From: Rubrolithibacter danxiaensis
GTDB taxonomy: Bacteria; Bacteroidota; Bacteroidia; Sphingobacteriales; Sphingobacteriaceae
Direction of reading: 5' to 3'
Assembly (NCBI RefSeq): GCF_047272945.1
Contig: NZ_JBKOPS010000012.1
Coordinates: 1-64,000, forward strand
DNA length: 64,000 nt
The translations under genes and the position numbers were made by a program. Numbering within the stretch: position 1 is the stretch's first letter; each line of letters starts with the position of its first letter. A model generated the notes under the pieces. That model made no database searches and was not told the DNA's origin. It worked only from the letters and a program-made list of their open reading frames with translations. Shown in pieces: positions 43,380-52,348 of the stretch.

Positions 43380-44435
43380 ATGATTAAAACAACAAAAGCA
43401 ATTGCGCTTTTAACTATTGCTGCAACTTCATTTACAATTTTCAGCAGCTGCGGAGACAGCACAACAAAAGCAAACGGAAAAGAAACCGTAAAAAAAGCAG
43501 ATACTGCAATAAAGATTGACCCGGCTAAAGCTACCGCTTCTTCCTATCCTGCAATTGACACCGCTGCGTACAATAAAAAGATACAGGAACTTGCAAACGG
43601 AGATACTACCGGAAGATGGCCTGTAAAAAACCAGCCTTATCCGGTTGCCGGTGCTATTTTACCATTTAAACGGGTTATTGCTTTTTACGGAAATCTTTAT
43701 TCCAAAAGAATGGGAATACTGGGTGAGCTTCCACCGAAAGAAATGCTTGCAAAATTAGATTACGAAGTAAAAAGATGGCAAAAAGCAGACCCTAAAACGC
43801 CTGTTCAGCCTGCACTGCATTATATTGCTGTTGTTGCTCAGGGCGATCCCGGCAAAGACGGCATGCACCGTTTCAGAATGCCGGCAAAACAAATTGACTC
43901 AGTTTTATCAATTGCCAAAAAAAGGGATGCAATCGTCTTTTTAGATATACAGGTAGCTTTCAGTAACATCCGTCAGGAACTGCCTTTATTAGAAAAATAC
44001 CTTAAACTTCCGCATGTACATTTAGGAATTGATCCGGAGTTTTCAATGAAGACCGGTGCTTTGCCAGGAACCAGAATTGGAACTTACGATGCAGCAGACA
44101 TTAATTACTGCTCAGAATACCTTGCAAAAATAGTTCGGGAAAATAACTTACCTCCTAAAATATTTACCGTTCATCGCTTTACCCGTAAAATGGTAACAAA
44201 CTACCAGAATATCAAACTGCGGCCCGAAGTTCAGATGGTTATGCACATGGACGGATGGGGTGAACCTGACCTGAAGATTGGAACTTACCGTCATTTTATA
44301 TTCCCCGAACCGGTGCAGTTTACAGGCTTCAAACTTTTTTACAAGAACGACCTGAAAAAATCTCCTAACAGGATGATGACTCCCGAGGAACTATTAAAGC
44401 TTAAACCACAACCGATATATATACAATATCAGTAA
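43380..44435 (+). CDS. Putative lipoprotein of unknown function
   Basis: The N-terminus is a signal peptide with a lipobox (TIFSSC, Cys25), then a low-complexity Lys/Asp/Thr/Ala linker to about residue 60. The remaining 290 residues form an alpha/beta domain with FKRVIAFYGNLYSKRMG, LHYIAVVAQGDPGKDG, IVFLDIQVAFSNIRQEL, LGIDPEFSM and MVMHMDGWGEP. This layout resembles a TIM-barrel hydrolase, but I cannot name the family. It should be anchored in the membrane by lipid on the Cys. A terminator follows. Confidence 0.7.
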   Translation: MIKTTKAIALLTIAATSFTIFSSCGDSTTKANGKETVKKADTAIKIDPAKATASSYPAIDTAAYNKKIQELANGDTTGRWPVKNQPYPVAGAILPFKRVIAFYGNLYSKRMGILGELPPKEMLAKLDYEVKRWQKADPKTPVQPALHYIAVVAQGDPGKDGMHRFRMPAKQIDSVLSIAKKRDAIVFLDIQVAFSNIRQELPLLEKYLKLPHVHLGIDPEFSMKTGALPGTRIGTYDAADINYCSEYLAKIVRENNLPPKIFTVHRFTRKMVTNYQNIKLRPEVQMVMHMDGWGEPDLKIGTYRHFIFPEPVQFTGFKLFYKNDLKKSPNRMMTPEELLKLKPQPIYIQYQ

Positions 44436-44452
44436 TTAACCATATTTATTTA

Positions 44453-44500
44453 AAAAAGCCAGCTTGTTAAAATTGTAAAGTTTTCGGGCTGGCTTTTGTA
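44453..44500 (+). terminator. Terminator after the lipoprotein gene
   Basis: AAAAGCCAGC (about 44455-44463) pairs with GCTGGCTTTT (44488-44497) around a loop of some 24 bases. The right arm ends in TTTTGTATTT. It lies just upstream of msrA. Confidence 0.7.
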
Positions 44501-44537
44501 TTTCAAAACTATACCAGCCTTATTGGGTTTTAAGTAC

Positions 44538-45083
44538 ATGGCGTTACAACAAGCAACATTTGGAGCAGGCTGTTTCTGGTGCACAGAAGCGGTATTTCAA
44601 AATTTAAAAGGAGTTAAACAGGTAACTTCGGGATATATGGGCGGTGAAACTGTTAACCCAACCTATATGGAAATTTGCAATGGCGATACCGGACATGCAG
44701 AGGTTATACAGCTCGATTTTGATCCTGATACGATTACGTATGAAGAACTTCTGTTAGTATTTTTCAAAACACATAATCCGACAACTGTAAACCGTCAGGG
44801 AAATGATGTAGGATCGCAATACCGCTCGGTTATATTTTACCATACACAGGAACAAAAGGAGCAGGCAAATAATATTATTGATCAATTAACAAAAGAACTT
44901 GTTTTTGAACGGCCTATTGTTACCGAAATAAGCCCGGTTTCTGACTTTTACAAAGCAGAAGACTATCACCAGAATTATTTTAACGATAATCCCAATAAAC
45001 CGTATTGTGCCTTTGTTATACAGCCGAAGCTCGCCAAGTTTACTACAGAATTTAAAGACAAGCTAAAAGCGGAATTATCCTGA
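44538..45083 (+). CDS. msrA: Peptide methionine (S)-S-oxide reductase
   Basis: MsrA reduces methionine-S-sulfoxide in proteins and free methionine, a repair of oxidative damage. The catalytic motif is GCFWCTEAVFQ (Cys near residue 11), and GYMGGETVNPTYMEICNGDTGHAEV and EDYHQNYF are conserved. The length of 181 residues is right. I use ATG 44538; the TTG 42 bases upstream falls inside the preceding terminator. Confidence 0.95.
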   Translation: MALQQATFGAGCFWCTEAVFQNLKGVKQVTSGYMGGETVNPTYMEICNGDTGHAEVIQLDFDPDTITYEELLLVFFKTHNPTTVNRQGNDVGSQYRSVIFYHTQEQKEQANNIIDQLTKELVFERPIVTEISPVSDFYKAEDYHQNYFNDNPNKPYCAFVIQPKLAKFTTEFKDKLKAELS

Positions 45084-45088
45084 TAGCC

Positions 45089-45403
45089 CTATTTATAAAG
45101 CTTTTTTTGATAAAAAATTTTTCCTACTCTTTTTATATGTTCTATAAGATCAGGATTGCTTATTTGTTTATAAATAGAAAGGTCAAAAGTGTAAGGAAGC
45201 AGTAAATCATCCAATTTTAAACTAACAGAATTTAAGACGTGTAAATTCAGTTCACTTCCTTTTATAGTAAGATCTAAATCTGAGCCGTTTCTGTAATTTC
45301 CCTTTGCCCTTGAGCCATAAATTATTACTTCATCAATTTGACAGAATGCGGCAAAAACAGCATTTATTTTATCAATTATTTCTTCTTTTAAACCAAAGTT
45401 CAT
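45089..45403 (-). CDS. mntA: MNT-type nucleotidyltransferase (antitoxin of a HEPN/MNT pair)
   Basis: This is a minimal nucleotidyltransferase of 104 residues. The catalytic motif GSRAKGNYRNGSDLDL gives GS-x(10)-D-x-D, and the third Asp lies in FDLSIYK. In studied HEPN/MNT systems (HepT/MntA) the MNT enzyme adds AMP units to the HEPN toxin and neutralises it. Its start overlaps the HEPN gene stop by four bases. The symbol follows that analogy; activity is not proven for this family branch. Confidence 0.85.
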   Translation of the reverse strand: MNFGLKEEIIDKINAVFAAFCQIDEVIIYGSRAKGNYRNGSDLDLTIKGSELNLHVLNSVSLKLDDLLLPYTFDLSIYKQISNPDLIEHIKRVGKIFYQKKLYK

Positions 45404-45831
45404 GCTTCATTATTCCGACTTGTTCCCATTTCCCGAAGTAAATATTCCATTTTTTCTTCTAATATTACAAACAAATCAAAATATCTAAAAACAGTAGCCT
45501 CTGCAATTTCTGCGGCCGTTTCTTCATTATAAGTGTGGCTTGTTCTATTCCTGTCTTTATACATCTCCATCCAACCTTCTCCATCTTCCAGTAAATCTGC
45601 TTTAAATGCTTCCCGAATAGCATCTCTTGACCCAAAAATATTCTTATTACCACTTGCCTGCAAAAAGTCTTTTAATGTATTCCAGGCAAGTTCAAAAGTA
45701 TATTCAAAAGCCTGAATTAAGCCTTGCTCTTCTAATTCATTCAGCTCCCCCTTATCTATAAACTTTTTCAATTGAGATAAAGCCTTCTTATAATTAGAAA
45801 AGCGTTGCACCCACCGTATATCCTGTTCCAT
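45400..45831 (-). CDS. HEPN-type protein (HI0074 family), toxin partner of the MNT gene
   Basis: The 143-residue all-helical protein matches the HI0074-type nucleotidyltransferase substrate-binding family. It contains EYTFELAWNTLKDFL and an RNRTSHTY motif (Arg-x4-His in MYKDRNRTSHTYNE), the RNase active-site signature of HEPN proteins. In the TA model it is the RNase toxin. It precedes the MNT gene on the same strand and overlaps it, a fixed order for these pairs. It starts 22 bases after the parC stop codon. Confidence 0.83.
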   Translation of the reverse strand: MEQDIRWVQRFSNYKKALSQLKKFIDKGELNELEEQGLIQAFEYTFELAWNTLKDFLQASGNKNIFGSRDAIREAFKADLLEDGEGWMEMYKDRNRTSHTYNEETAAEIAEATVFRYFDLFVILEEKMEYLLREMGTSRNNEA

Positions 45832-45852
45832 TTTATAGTCTTTTACTACTGA

Positions 45853-48591
45853 TTAAAATAAACCTAACTGTCCTTTATCATCTATCTCCACATCTTCAGG
45901 ATTAGTAATTTCAAAAGTTATTACTTTTTTCACAGGAAGCTGTTCTTCAGAAACCGGTTCTATTTCGTTTAAAATATCATCTGCTGATACGGACTCTTCT
46001 GCTTCTGCAACTTCTCCCGGTTCTTCAACAACTTCGGGCAACTCGCTGGGTTCGGCTGTCTCATCTGAAAGCAGCACTACTCTTTGAACCGGATGCTGAC
46101 TGAGCCGGTTTCCCTGCGCTTTTATACCTTTAACATCAATCAGTTCAGACAGGCCTTGCTCATAAACTTCGGGCACCTGGCTTTTTCCTTTCAGCACTTC
46201 AATTTCTGCTTTAGGCTGCTGAACTTTTGTAATAAAAATCAGTTTTGAACCAGCCTCTTCATTAATAATGCTTAACTGCTTGCCTATTGCCAGATCTTCA
46301 AAAACAAAACGTTTTACGTAGTAATTTTTTGACTTTCCATCATAATGGACGGCAGTATAAACTTTCTGCGGATAGTATTTTTCAATACGGATCATTTTAT
46401 CATCAAAATGATTGCTAAGATCAAAACTGGTAAGTTCATAGATTCCGTTGCTCAATACAGTCAAAATTTTATCGGCGCCATCAAACTCACCAAGATACTT
46501 GCCCCTTCCATCTACATTTAAGCGTCGCAGCGTTTCATCAAACCATATCTTACGGCCTGCCAGGGTAGATACGCCTTTTGCTTTAAGAAGTATTTTTTTT
46601 ACGGGATATTTAGTCACTGTATTTCCCATAGAACTGCGGCCCTTTATCGCTATTTCGGCAAAATCCACGTCAATCTGCAGCTTACGTAATTTAGAATGCG
46701 GCTTCAACTGAACAGAAACAAGTTCTGCTTCACCGTTAGGATTGGCAGTAAAATAAAGAACTTTTGACCCTTTGGTACCCTTTGTAAGTGTATATTCCTT
46801 ATCGCGGGTAACGCCAAGGACCGAGAACCGCTTTACATAAGAAGCACCGCTTTGTCCGTCTTTATAGATCATGTTGTACACTGTCCGTTCATCATTCTTC
46901 TTAAATACACCAACGTATAAAATATCTTTTCCGACAAAAACTTTGTCCTGAACTTTTGTAACCAGAAATAATCCGTCTTCCCTGAAAACAATTATCTCAT
47001 CCAGGTCAGAGCAATCGCACACAAACTCATCCTTTTTTAATCCCGTGCCTATAAAGCCGTCTGTTCGGTTTACATACAATTTCACATTTGCCAGAGCCAC
47101 CTGGGCTGCTTCAACTTTATCAAAGGTGCGCAGCTCTGTTTTCCGTCCACGATCTTTTCCGTATTTTTCTCTTATACGTTCAAACCAGGCAATCGCATAA
47201 TCGGTGAGATGCTTTAAGTGATATTTAACCTCTTTGATCTCACTCTCCAGGCTCTTCATCTGCTCATCCGCCTTTTTTACATCAAACCTGGTAATGCTGC
47301 TCATGGGCTTGTCGATCAGCTTCTTAAAATCTTCGGCTACGATAGGTCGATACAGCTGCGAAAGGAAAGGCTCAAATAAACGGTGCAAAACTTCTACTAC
47401 CGTTTCAAAATTACCTGAACTTTCATATTCCGGATGCTTATACATCCCCTCCTGGATAAATATCTTCAACAGAGAACTGAAGAATATTTTTTCCTGAAGC
47501 TCGTTGAGCCGTATCTGAAGTTCCTGTTTAAGCAGGTCTTTGGTATTATGCGTGTTTTCAATAAGAATATCGTTAACACTTAAGAAGTGCGGTTTGTCCT
47601 CTTTGATCACACAGGTATTCGGCGATATGGAGATTTCGCAATCGGTAAAAGCATAGAGTGCATCAATGGTAACATCAGGAGAAATGCCGGGTGCCAGATG
47701 AACGATGATCTCTACGTTCTGAGCTGTATTATCTTCGATCTTCCTGATCTTAATTTTACCTTTATCATTTGCCGAAATAATGCTGTCAATTAAACTTCCG
47801 GTAGTTGTAGTAAAAGGAATTTCGGTTATTGCCAAAGTTTTTTTATCCTTTTCTATGATACGGGCCCTAACTCTTATTTTCCCCCCACGCTGCCCTTCAT
47901 TATAAGCGGAGCAATCTGCCAAGCCGGCTGTAGGAAAATCGGGAAGAAGATTGGGCCTGTTGCCCCGTAAAACTTCTACTGAAGCATCCAGAAGTTCTAT
48001 GAAGTTATGCGGCATAATTTTGGTAGCCAATCCTACGGCAATACCATCCGCCCCTTGCGCAAGTAACAAAGGAAACTTAACCGGCAGGGTTACCGGCTCT
48101 TTATTTCTTCCATCATAGCTTGATTGCCATTCGGTGGTTTCAGGGTTAAAAACAACCTCATTGGCAAATTTAGATAAACGGGCTTCGATGTAACGTGGAG
48201 CAGCGGCAGAATCGCCTGTCATCGGGTCACCCCAGTTTCCCTGGGTATCTATCAGCAGGTTTTTTTGCCCGATCTGCACCATGGCATCGCCAATAGAAGC
48301 ATCTCCATGGGGATGATACTTCATGGTATTCCCGATAACATTAGCTGCTTTATTGAAGCGTCCGTCATCCATTTCTTTTAAAGAATGAAGAATGCGGCGC
48401 TGCACAGGCTTTAATCCATCATTTATATGAGGTACAGCCCTGTCAAGGATTACGTAAGATGCATAGTCAAGAAACCAGTTTTCATACAAGCCATTTAACG
48501 GCGTTACGTTATGAAGTTTTTCCTGACCGGCATTTTCAGCTTCAGGCTGATTTTCGTTATTTATATTCTGATCTTCTAATTCTTCACTCAT
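45853..48591 (-). CDS. parC: Topoisomerase IV subunit A (type IIA topoisomerase, ParC/GyrA family)
   Basis: This is the breakage-reunion subunit that unlinks daughter chromosomes. RAVPHINDGLKPVQRRILHSL (about residues 51-71), YHPHGDASIGDAMV and the catalytic Tyr134 in AAPRYIEARLS are intact. The C-terminal half carries beta-pinwheel blades (TKYPVKKILLKAKG, GKYLGEFDGADKI). The protein lacks the canonical GyrA box that I would expect as QRRGGKG, so ParC is favoured. The last 60 residues are acidic and end in QLGLF (908-912). It is paired with the parE gene 1.6 kb upstream. Confidence 0.92.
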   Translation of the reverse strand: MSEELEDQNINNENQPEAENAGQEKLHNVTPLNGLYENWFLDYASYVILDRAVPHINDGLKPVQRRILHSLKEMDDGRFNKAANVIGNTMKYHPHGDASIGDAMVQIGQKNLLIDTQGNWGDPMTGDSAAAPRYIEARLSKFANEVVFNPETTEWQSSYDGRNKEPVTLPVKFPLLLAQGADGIAVGLATKIMPHNFIELLDASVEVLRGNRPNLLPDFPTAGLADCSAYNEGQRGGKIRVRARIIEKDKKTLAITEIPFTTTTGSLIDSIISANDKGKIKIRKIEDNTAQNVEIIVHLAPGISPDVTIDALYAFTDCEISISPNTCVIKEDKPHFLSVNDILIENTHNTKDLLKQELQIRLNELQEKIFFSSLLKIFIQEGMYKHPEYESSGNFETVVEVLHRLFEPFLSQLYRPIVAEDFKKLIDKPMSSITRFDVKKADEQMKSLESEIKEVKYHLKHLTDYAIAWFERIREKYGKDRGRKTELRTFDKVEAAQVALANVKLYVNRTDGFIGTGLKKDEFVCDCSDLDEIIVFREDGLFLVTKVQDKVFVGKDILYVGVFKKNDERTVYNMIYKDGQSGASYVKRFSVLGVTRDKEYTLTKGTKGSKVLYFTANPNGEAELVSVQLKPHSKLRKLQIDVDFAEIAIKGRSSMGNTVTKYPVKKILLKAKGVSTLAGRKIWFDETLRRLNVDGRGKYLGEFDGADKILTVLSNGIYELTSFDLSNHFDDKMIRIEKYYPQKVYTAVHYDGKSKNYYVKRFVFEDLAIGKQLSIINEEAGSKLIFITKVQQPKAEIEVLKGKSQVPEVYEQGLSELIDVKGIKAQGNRLSQHPVQRVVLLSDETAEPSELPEVVEEPGEVAEAEESVSADDILNEIEPVSEEQLPVKKVITFEITNPEDVEIDDKGQLGLF

Positions 48592-48675
48592 CCTTTTCTA
48601 AAACTCATTAAATATGAAATATGGTAAAGATAACAGATAGCTCAGAATTAGATGCAGGAATTTATGAACAGTAGT

Positions 48676-48683
48676 TAAATTTG
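48676..48683 (+). promoter_or_regulatory. Candidate -7 element for the DUF6157-like gene
   Basis: TAAATTTG matches TAnnTTTG exactly. It lies 30 bases before ATG 48713. It also argues against the earlier ATG at 48686, which would fall before the likely transcription start near 48690. Confidence 0.45.
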
Positions 48684-48712
48684 TAATGAATACACTAAAG
48701 TTTGATATTAAA

Positions 48713-49123
48713 ATGTGTTATACAAATACGTTTATAAAGGTATCTGAAGATTGTCCGGTAAAGCAGAGCGAAATTCCGGTTCAGAAAAAAGACAACAAAC
48801 CGGCACATGTAATTCAATACGAATTATTGATCAACAATCCATACAAATTTGGCCATGAGGATTTGATATTTGAAGTTTTTATCCGGCAAAAAGGAATCCC
48901 TGAAGAAACTCCTGCTGCTGAGATGGAAAAAATAAAAGAGGAACTTTTTTCAAAAGGGCATCCTTGTTTAAGAGCTTCGGCCTTGACAAAAAGATATGGA
49001 TTTGGAGCACATTACAATGAAGAACAAAAAATTGCCATTTACCCAATGGAATCAAAAGAATATAATGCGTTTTTAAATGACAAATCAGTTAAGATACTGA
49101 ATGCAATGCGAACAAAAAGGTAG
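48713..49123 (+). CDS. Conserved hypothetical protein, DUF6157-like
   Basis: The 136-residue protein starts MCYTNTFIKVSEDCPVK and contains IQYELLINNPYKFGHEDLIFEVF, FSKGHPCLRASALTKRYGFG and KSVKILNAMRTKR. These match my memory of the DUF6157 family, which has no known function. The cytoplasmic protein has several cysteines. I prefer the later ATG to the upstream one at 48686, because families of this type begin near TNTFI and because of the -7 element. It lies inside the gap between parC and parE. Confidence 0.65.
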   Translation: MCYTNTFIKVSEDCPVKQSEIPVQKKDNKPAHVIQYELLINNPYKFGHEDLIFEVFIRQKGIPEETPAAEMEKIKEELFSKGHPCLRASALTKRYGFGAHYNEEQKIAIYPMESKEYNAFLNDKSVKILNAMRTKR

Positions 49124-49132
49124 AATCTAAAT

Positions 49133-49390
49133 TTACAGATAGGCGTCTTTTCGATGTCTGATTCTATGTACTTCTATTATTTGAATAACATCTTCAATGA
49201 CATAAATCACTCTATAATCCGACACTCTTATTCGATACGCATTTTCCCCTTTCAATTTCTTAACTCCATCGGGGCGAGGATCCGAAGCCAACTTATCGAT
49301 AGCTTCTATAATTTTTTTATTATACGGGACAGGAACTTTTTCTAACTCTTTAAATGCGGCCTTTTTGATTCTTATGTGGTACAGTTTCAT
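49133..49390 (-). CDS. RelE/ParE-type toxin
   Basis: The 85-residue basic protein has the RelE fold pattern: YHIRIKKAAFKELEKVP, a helix with NKKIIEAIDKLASDPRP, GVKKLKGENAYRIRVSDYRVIYVIED and the tail VHRIRHRKDAYL. RelE toxins cut mRNA at the ribosome; ParE ones poison gyrase. The arginine/lysine-rich YRVIYVIE-VHRIRHR end favours RelE. It overlaps the antitoxin gene by one base. Confidence 0.85.
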   Translation of the reverse strand: MKLYHIRIKKAAFKELEKVPVPYNKKIIEAIDKLASDPRPDGVKKLKGENAYRIRVSDYRVIYVIEDVIQIIEVHRIRHRKDAYL

Positions 49391-49575
49391 TAAGGCTGAT
49401 TTAATCGCTTCTTAGCATCTTCCCAGGAAATTGATTCTTCACCTCTACGAAGTTCAATCGCAATTAAATCGTAAACATCTTCTAACAATTCTGCATGTTT
49501 TGATAATTTACTCAAATCAATTTGCATTAAACGACGGTCATTGGTTTCGTCTTTTAATATCGTAATTCCTTCCAT
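49390..49575 (-). CDS. Antitoxin of the RelE/ParE-type pair
   Basis: This 61-residue acidic protein (MEGITILKDETNDRRLMQIDLSKLSKHAELLEDVYDLIAIELRR...) ends in WEDAKKRLNQP. The sequence is like short antitoxins that bind RelE-type toxins in Bacteroidota, in which DNA binding is reduced or done with the toxin. It precedes and overlaps the toxin gene by one base. The assignment rests mainly on the gene context. Confidence 0.75.
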   Translation of the reverse strand: MEGITILKDETNDRRLMQIDLSKLSKHAELLEDVYDLIAIELRRGEESISWEDAKKRLNQP

Positions 49576-49713
49576 ACAACTAATTTACAAATTAACTCTC
49601 ATAAATATTTATATCTTAAAGATGTTATGAAAATTATAATATAAATTCCTCCGCTAAAACTGTAACACCAGGAATTTAGCCGCGTCTTATATTCAAAACT
49701 AATTCCAAATATT

Positions 49714-50139
49714 ATGAAAGCGCTAAAAACTATTTTACTGGTATTTATTGTGGTAGCGGCACAGCAGGTTTCAAAAGCAGCCGTTGATGGTAACGATGAA
49801 AAAGCGGTTAAAAATGTCATCAACACGTATCTTGATGCTTTTTGTCACGGCAAACTGAAAGGATTTTCGCAACTGCTGGATGAAAATGTAAAATTCACAA
49901 CAGAACGCGGCGATAAAATCATTACCTACACAAAGTCGGAAATGCTGGATGCTCTAAGAAAATCAGCTAATGTTGAACAAAATTGCAAAACAGATTATTC
50001 GATAATAGAAAACCTGCCAAATCAGATGGTTGTAAAAGTAAATATGAAATATGAAAGTTTTACCAAAGAAAACTTTGTTACACTTACAGAATCAGAAAAT
50101 GGCTGGAAAATAACACATGTATCTACAGCCTTTAAATAA
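49714..50139 (+). CDS. Secreted NTF2-like (lumazine-binding-like) protein
   Basis: A signal peptide (MKALKTILLVFIVVAAQQVSKA) leads into an NTF2/SnoaL-like alpha+beta cone: AVKNVINTYLDAFCHGKLKGFSQLLDENVKFTT, then strands IENLPNQMVVKVNMKYESF and ENFVTLTESENGWKITHVS. This class is annotated as putative lumazine-binding or nuclear transport factor 2 family and has no established role in this setting. It lies in the block between parE and parC, and a terminator follows. Confidence 0.75.
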   Translation: MKALKTILLVFIVVAAQQVSKAAVDGNDEKAVKNVINTYLDAFCHGKLKGFSQLLDENVKFTTERGDKIITYTKSEMLDALRKSANVEQNCKTDYSIIENLPNQMVVKVNMKYESFTKENFVTLTESENGWKITHVSTAFK

Positions 50140-50159
50140 GAATAAAAAAATCATTAAAA

Positions 50160-50198
50160 AGCAAAAGGCTTGTCTCTGCAGGCCTTTTGCTTTTTAGC
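50160..50198 (+). terminator. Terminator after the NTF2-like gene
   Basis: AAAAGCAAAAGGC is followed by a short loop and then GCCTTTTGCTTTTT. The stem is long and perfect in its outer part, and it ends in T residues. It can act in both directions and lies four bases before the parE stop codon region. Confidence 0.8.
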
Positions 50199-50203
50199 TG
50201 GAT

Positions 50204-52087
50204 TTATGCAGCGTTTTCTTCTGCAATAGTCTCAATTGCCGCTGCCATTTGCGAATCGTCTTTTTCAATCCGCAAATTCTGAACGATATGCTGCTGCCGG
50301 TCGGGAGTGTTTTTTCCCATAAAATAGCTCAAAAGATTCTGAATATTAGAATCCTTTAGAATTACCGGATCCAGTCGGATATCTTTCCCGATAAACAATC
50401 CAAATTCGTCGGGTGAAATTTCTCCCAATCCTTTAAAGCGGGTAATTTCAGGTTTTGCTCCGAGTTTTTTAATGGCATTTTGTCGTTCTTCGTCACTGTA
50501 GCAATAAATAGTTTCTTTCTTATTGCGAACACGGAACAAAGGAGTCTGGAGTATATACACATGCCCCGCTTTAACCAAATCCGGAAAAAACTGAAGAAAA
50601 AAAGTCATCATTAAAAGCCGGATGTGCATGCCGTCCACATCGGCATCGGTGGCAATCACGATATTATTATAACGAAGGCCGTCCAGTCCGTCTTCAATAT
50701 TCAGAGCATGCTGCAGCAGGTTAAATTCTTCGTTTTCGTAAACGACCTTTTTTGTCAATCCAAAGCAGTTCAAAGGTTTTCCTTTCAGACTGAATACAGC
50801 CTGCGTCATAACATCACGTGATTTTGTAATGGAACCACTGGCGGAATCTCCCTCGGTAATAAAAAGTGTTGTTTCCTGCTTCCTTTCATGATTATCTTCA
50901 AAGTGAATTTTGCAATCTCTGAGTTTCCTGTTATGTAAGGACGCCTTTTTTGCACGCTCGTTTGCAAGCTTTTTAATGCCCGCTATGTCTTTCCGCTCCC
51001 TTTCTGACTGGAGAATCCGCTTTAATAATGCATCCGCAGCCTGCGGGTTTTTATGGAGATAATCGTCTAGTTCTTTTTTAACAAAATCATTTACAAACCC
51101 TCGAACCGAAGGGCCATCAGGGCCAACATTTTGCGATCCGAGTTTTGTTTTTGTCTGAGATTCAAAAACGGGTTCCTGTACCCGAATGGAAACTGCAGCA
51201 ACAATAGATGCACGAACATCAGAAGCATCAAATTCTTTTTTATAGAACTCCCGGATAGTTTTTACCACAGCCTCTCTAAATGCGGCCTGGTGTGTTCCAC
51301 CCTGTGTAGTATGCTGGCCGTTAACAAACGAATAGTATTCTTCGCCGTACTGCTGGCCATGTGTCATAGCTACTTCAATATCCTCTCCTTTTAAATGAAT
51401 AACCGGATATCGGATTGTTTCTGCATCGGTATTTTTCTGCAGCAGGTCTTTCAAGCCATTTTCAGAGAAATATTTCTTCCCGTTAAAATTGATAGTTAAC
51501 CCGGCATTCAGGAAAACATAATTCCAGATCATGTTTTCTACAAATTCAGGAATAAAATGATAATGGCGGAAGATGTATTCGTCGGGAGTGAAGTTTATTG
51601 CAGTTCCGTTTCGTTGCGTTGTTTCTTTTTCCGGCTCTTCCCGTATCAGCTCTCCTTTGCTAAACTCTGCAAATTTTGTTTTCCCATCACGGTAAGACTG
51701 GACCGTAAAGTTTGTCGACAATGCATTTACCGCCTTGGTTCCCACTCCATTTAGTCCAACCGATTTCTGGAAAGCTTTACTATCGTATTTACCGCCTGTA
51801 TTAATTTTTGACACGCAATCAATAACTTTTCCAAGAGGAATACCCCGGCCATAATCGCGTACCGCAACCTTATGTTCGCCTAAATTGATATCAATAGTTC
51901 TGCCCGATCCCATTACAAATTCATCAATCGAATTATCTACTATCTCTTTAAGCAACACATAAATTCCGTCATCATAAGCAGTACCATCTCCCAGCTTTCC
52001 AATATACATTCCGGGCCTTAGCCTGATATGTTCTTTCCAGTCGAGCGATCTGATACTGTCTTCACTGTAATTAATATCTTCTGCCAT
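50204..52087 (-). CDS. parE: Topoisomerase IV subunit B (ATPase, ParE/GyrB family)
   Basis: The ATPase subunit has the GHKL nucleotide site (VDNSIDEFVMG; VRDYGRGIPLG; VGLNGVGTKAVNALS) and the TOPRIM metal site (FITEGDSASGSITK; IATDADVDGMHIRLLMM). At 627 residues it is the short form without the large TOPRIM insertion of gammaproteobacterial GyrB, which fits ParE. Its partner parC is on the same strand 1.6 kb downstream, with three unrelated genes or pairs between them. Confidence 0.93.
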   Translation of the reverse strand: MAEDINYSEDSIRSLDWKEHIRLRPGMYIGKLGDGTAYDDGIYVLLKEIVDNSIDEFVMGSGRTIDINLGEHKVAVRDYGRGIPLGKVIDCVSKINTGGKYDSKAFQKSVGLNGVGTKAVNALSTNFTVQSYRDGKTKFAEFSKGELIREEPEKETTQRNGTAINFTPDEYIFRHYHFIPEFVENMIWNYVFLNAGLTINFNGKKYFSENGLKDLLQKNTDAETIRYPVIHLKGEDIEVAMTHGQQYGEEYYSFVNGQHTTQGGTHQAAFREAVVKTIREFYKKEFDASDVRASIVAAVSIRVQEPVFESQTKTKLGSQNVGPDGPSVRGFVNDFVKKELDDYLHKNPQAADALLKRILQSERERKDIAGIKKLANERAKKASLHNRKLRDCKIHFEDNHERKQETTLFITEGDSASGSITKSRDVMTQAVFSLKGKPLNCFGLTKKVVYENEEFNLLQHALNIEDGLDGLRYNNIVIATDADVDGMHIRLLMMTFFLQFFPDLVKAGHVYILQTPLFRVRNKKETIYCYSDEERQNAIKKLGAKPEITRFKGLGEISPDEFGLFIGKDIRLDPVILKDSNIQNLLSYFMGKNTPDRQQHIVQNLRIEKDDSQMAAAIETIAEENAA

Positions 52088-52348
52088 TTTCTTATGATTA
52101 ACTCTTCACAAAACTACTATTTTAAAAATTCTGTTCCGAGGGGGATAACATTTAAATGTATAGGGCAATGTACAGCTTTTGTAGCTGGCAGAATACAGCG
52201 GTTACAATATTTTAAACAAGAGAATAATTTGTTAAAATTTAAGAAACGTTCTGTTTCAGCCAATTAGCCTCTTTTACTTTAAAACCCATTCCCTATAAAA
52301 AAATTGGTACAACTTTAGAAATAGATCTTACAAATACTTTTATGAATA

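Noticed and set aside
48686..48712. Upstream ATG for the DUF6157-like gene
   Set aside because: It falls within a few bases of a likely -7 element and would precede the transcription start; family homologues start near TNTFI.
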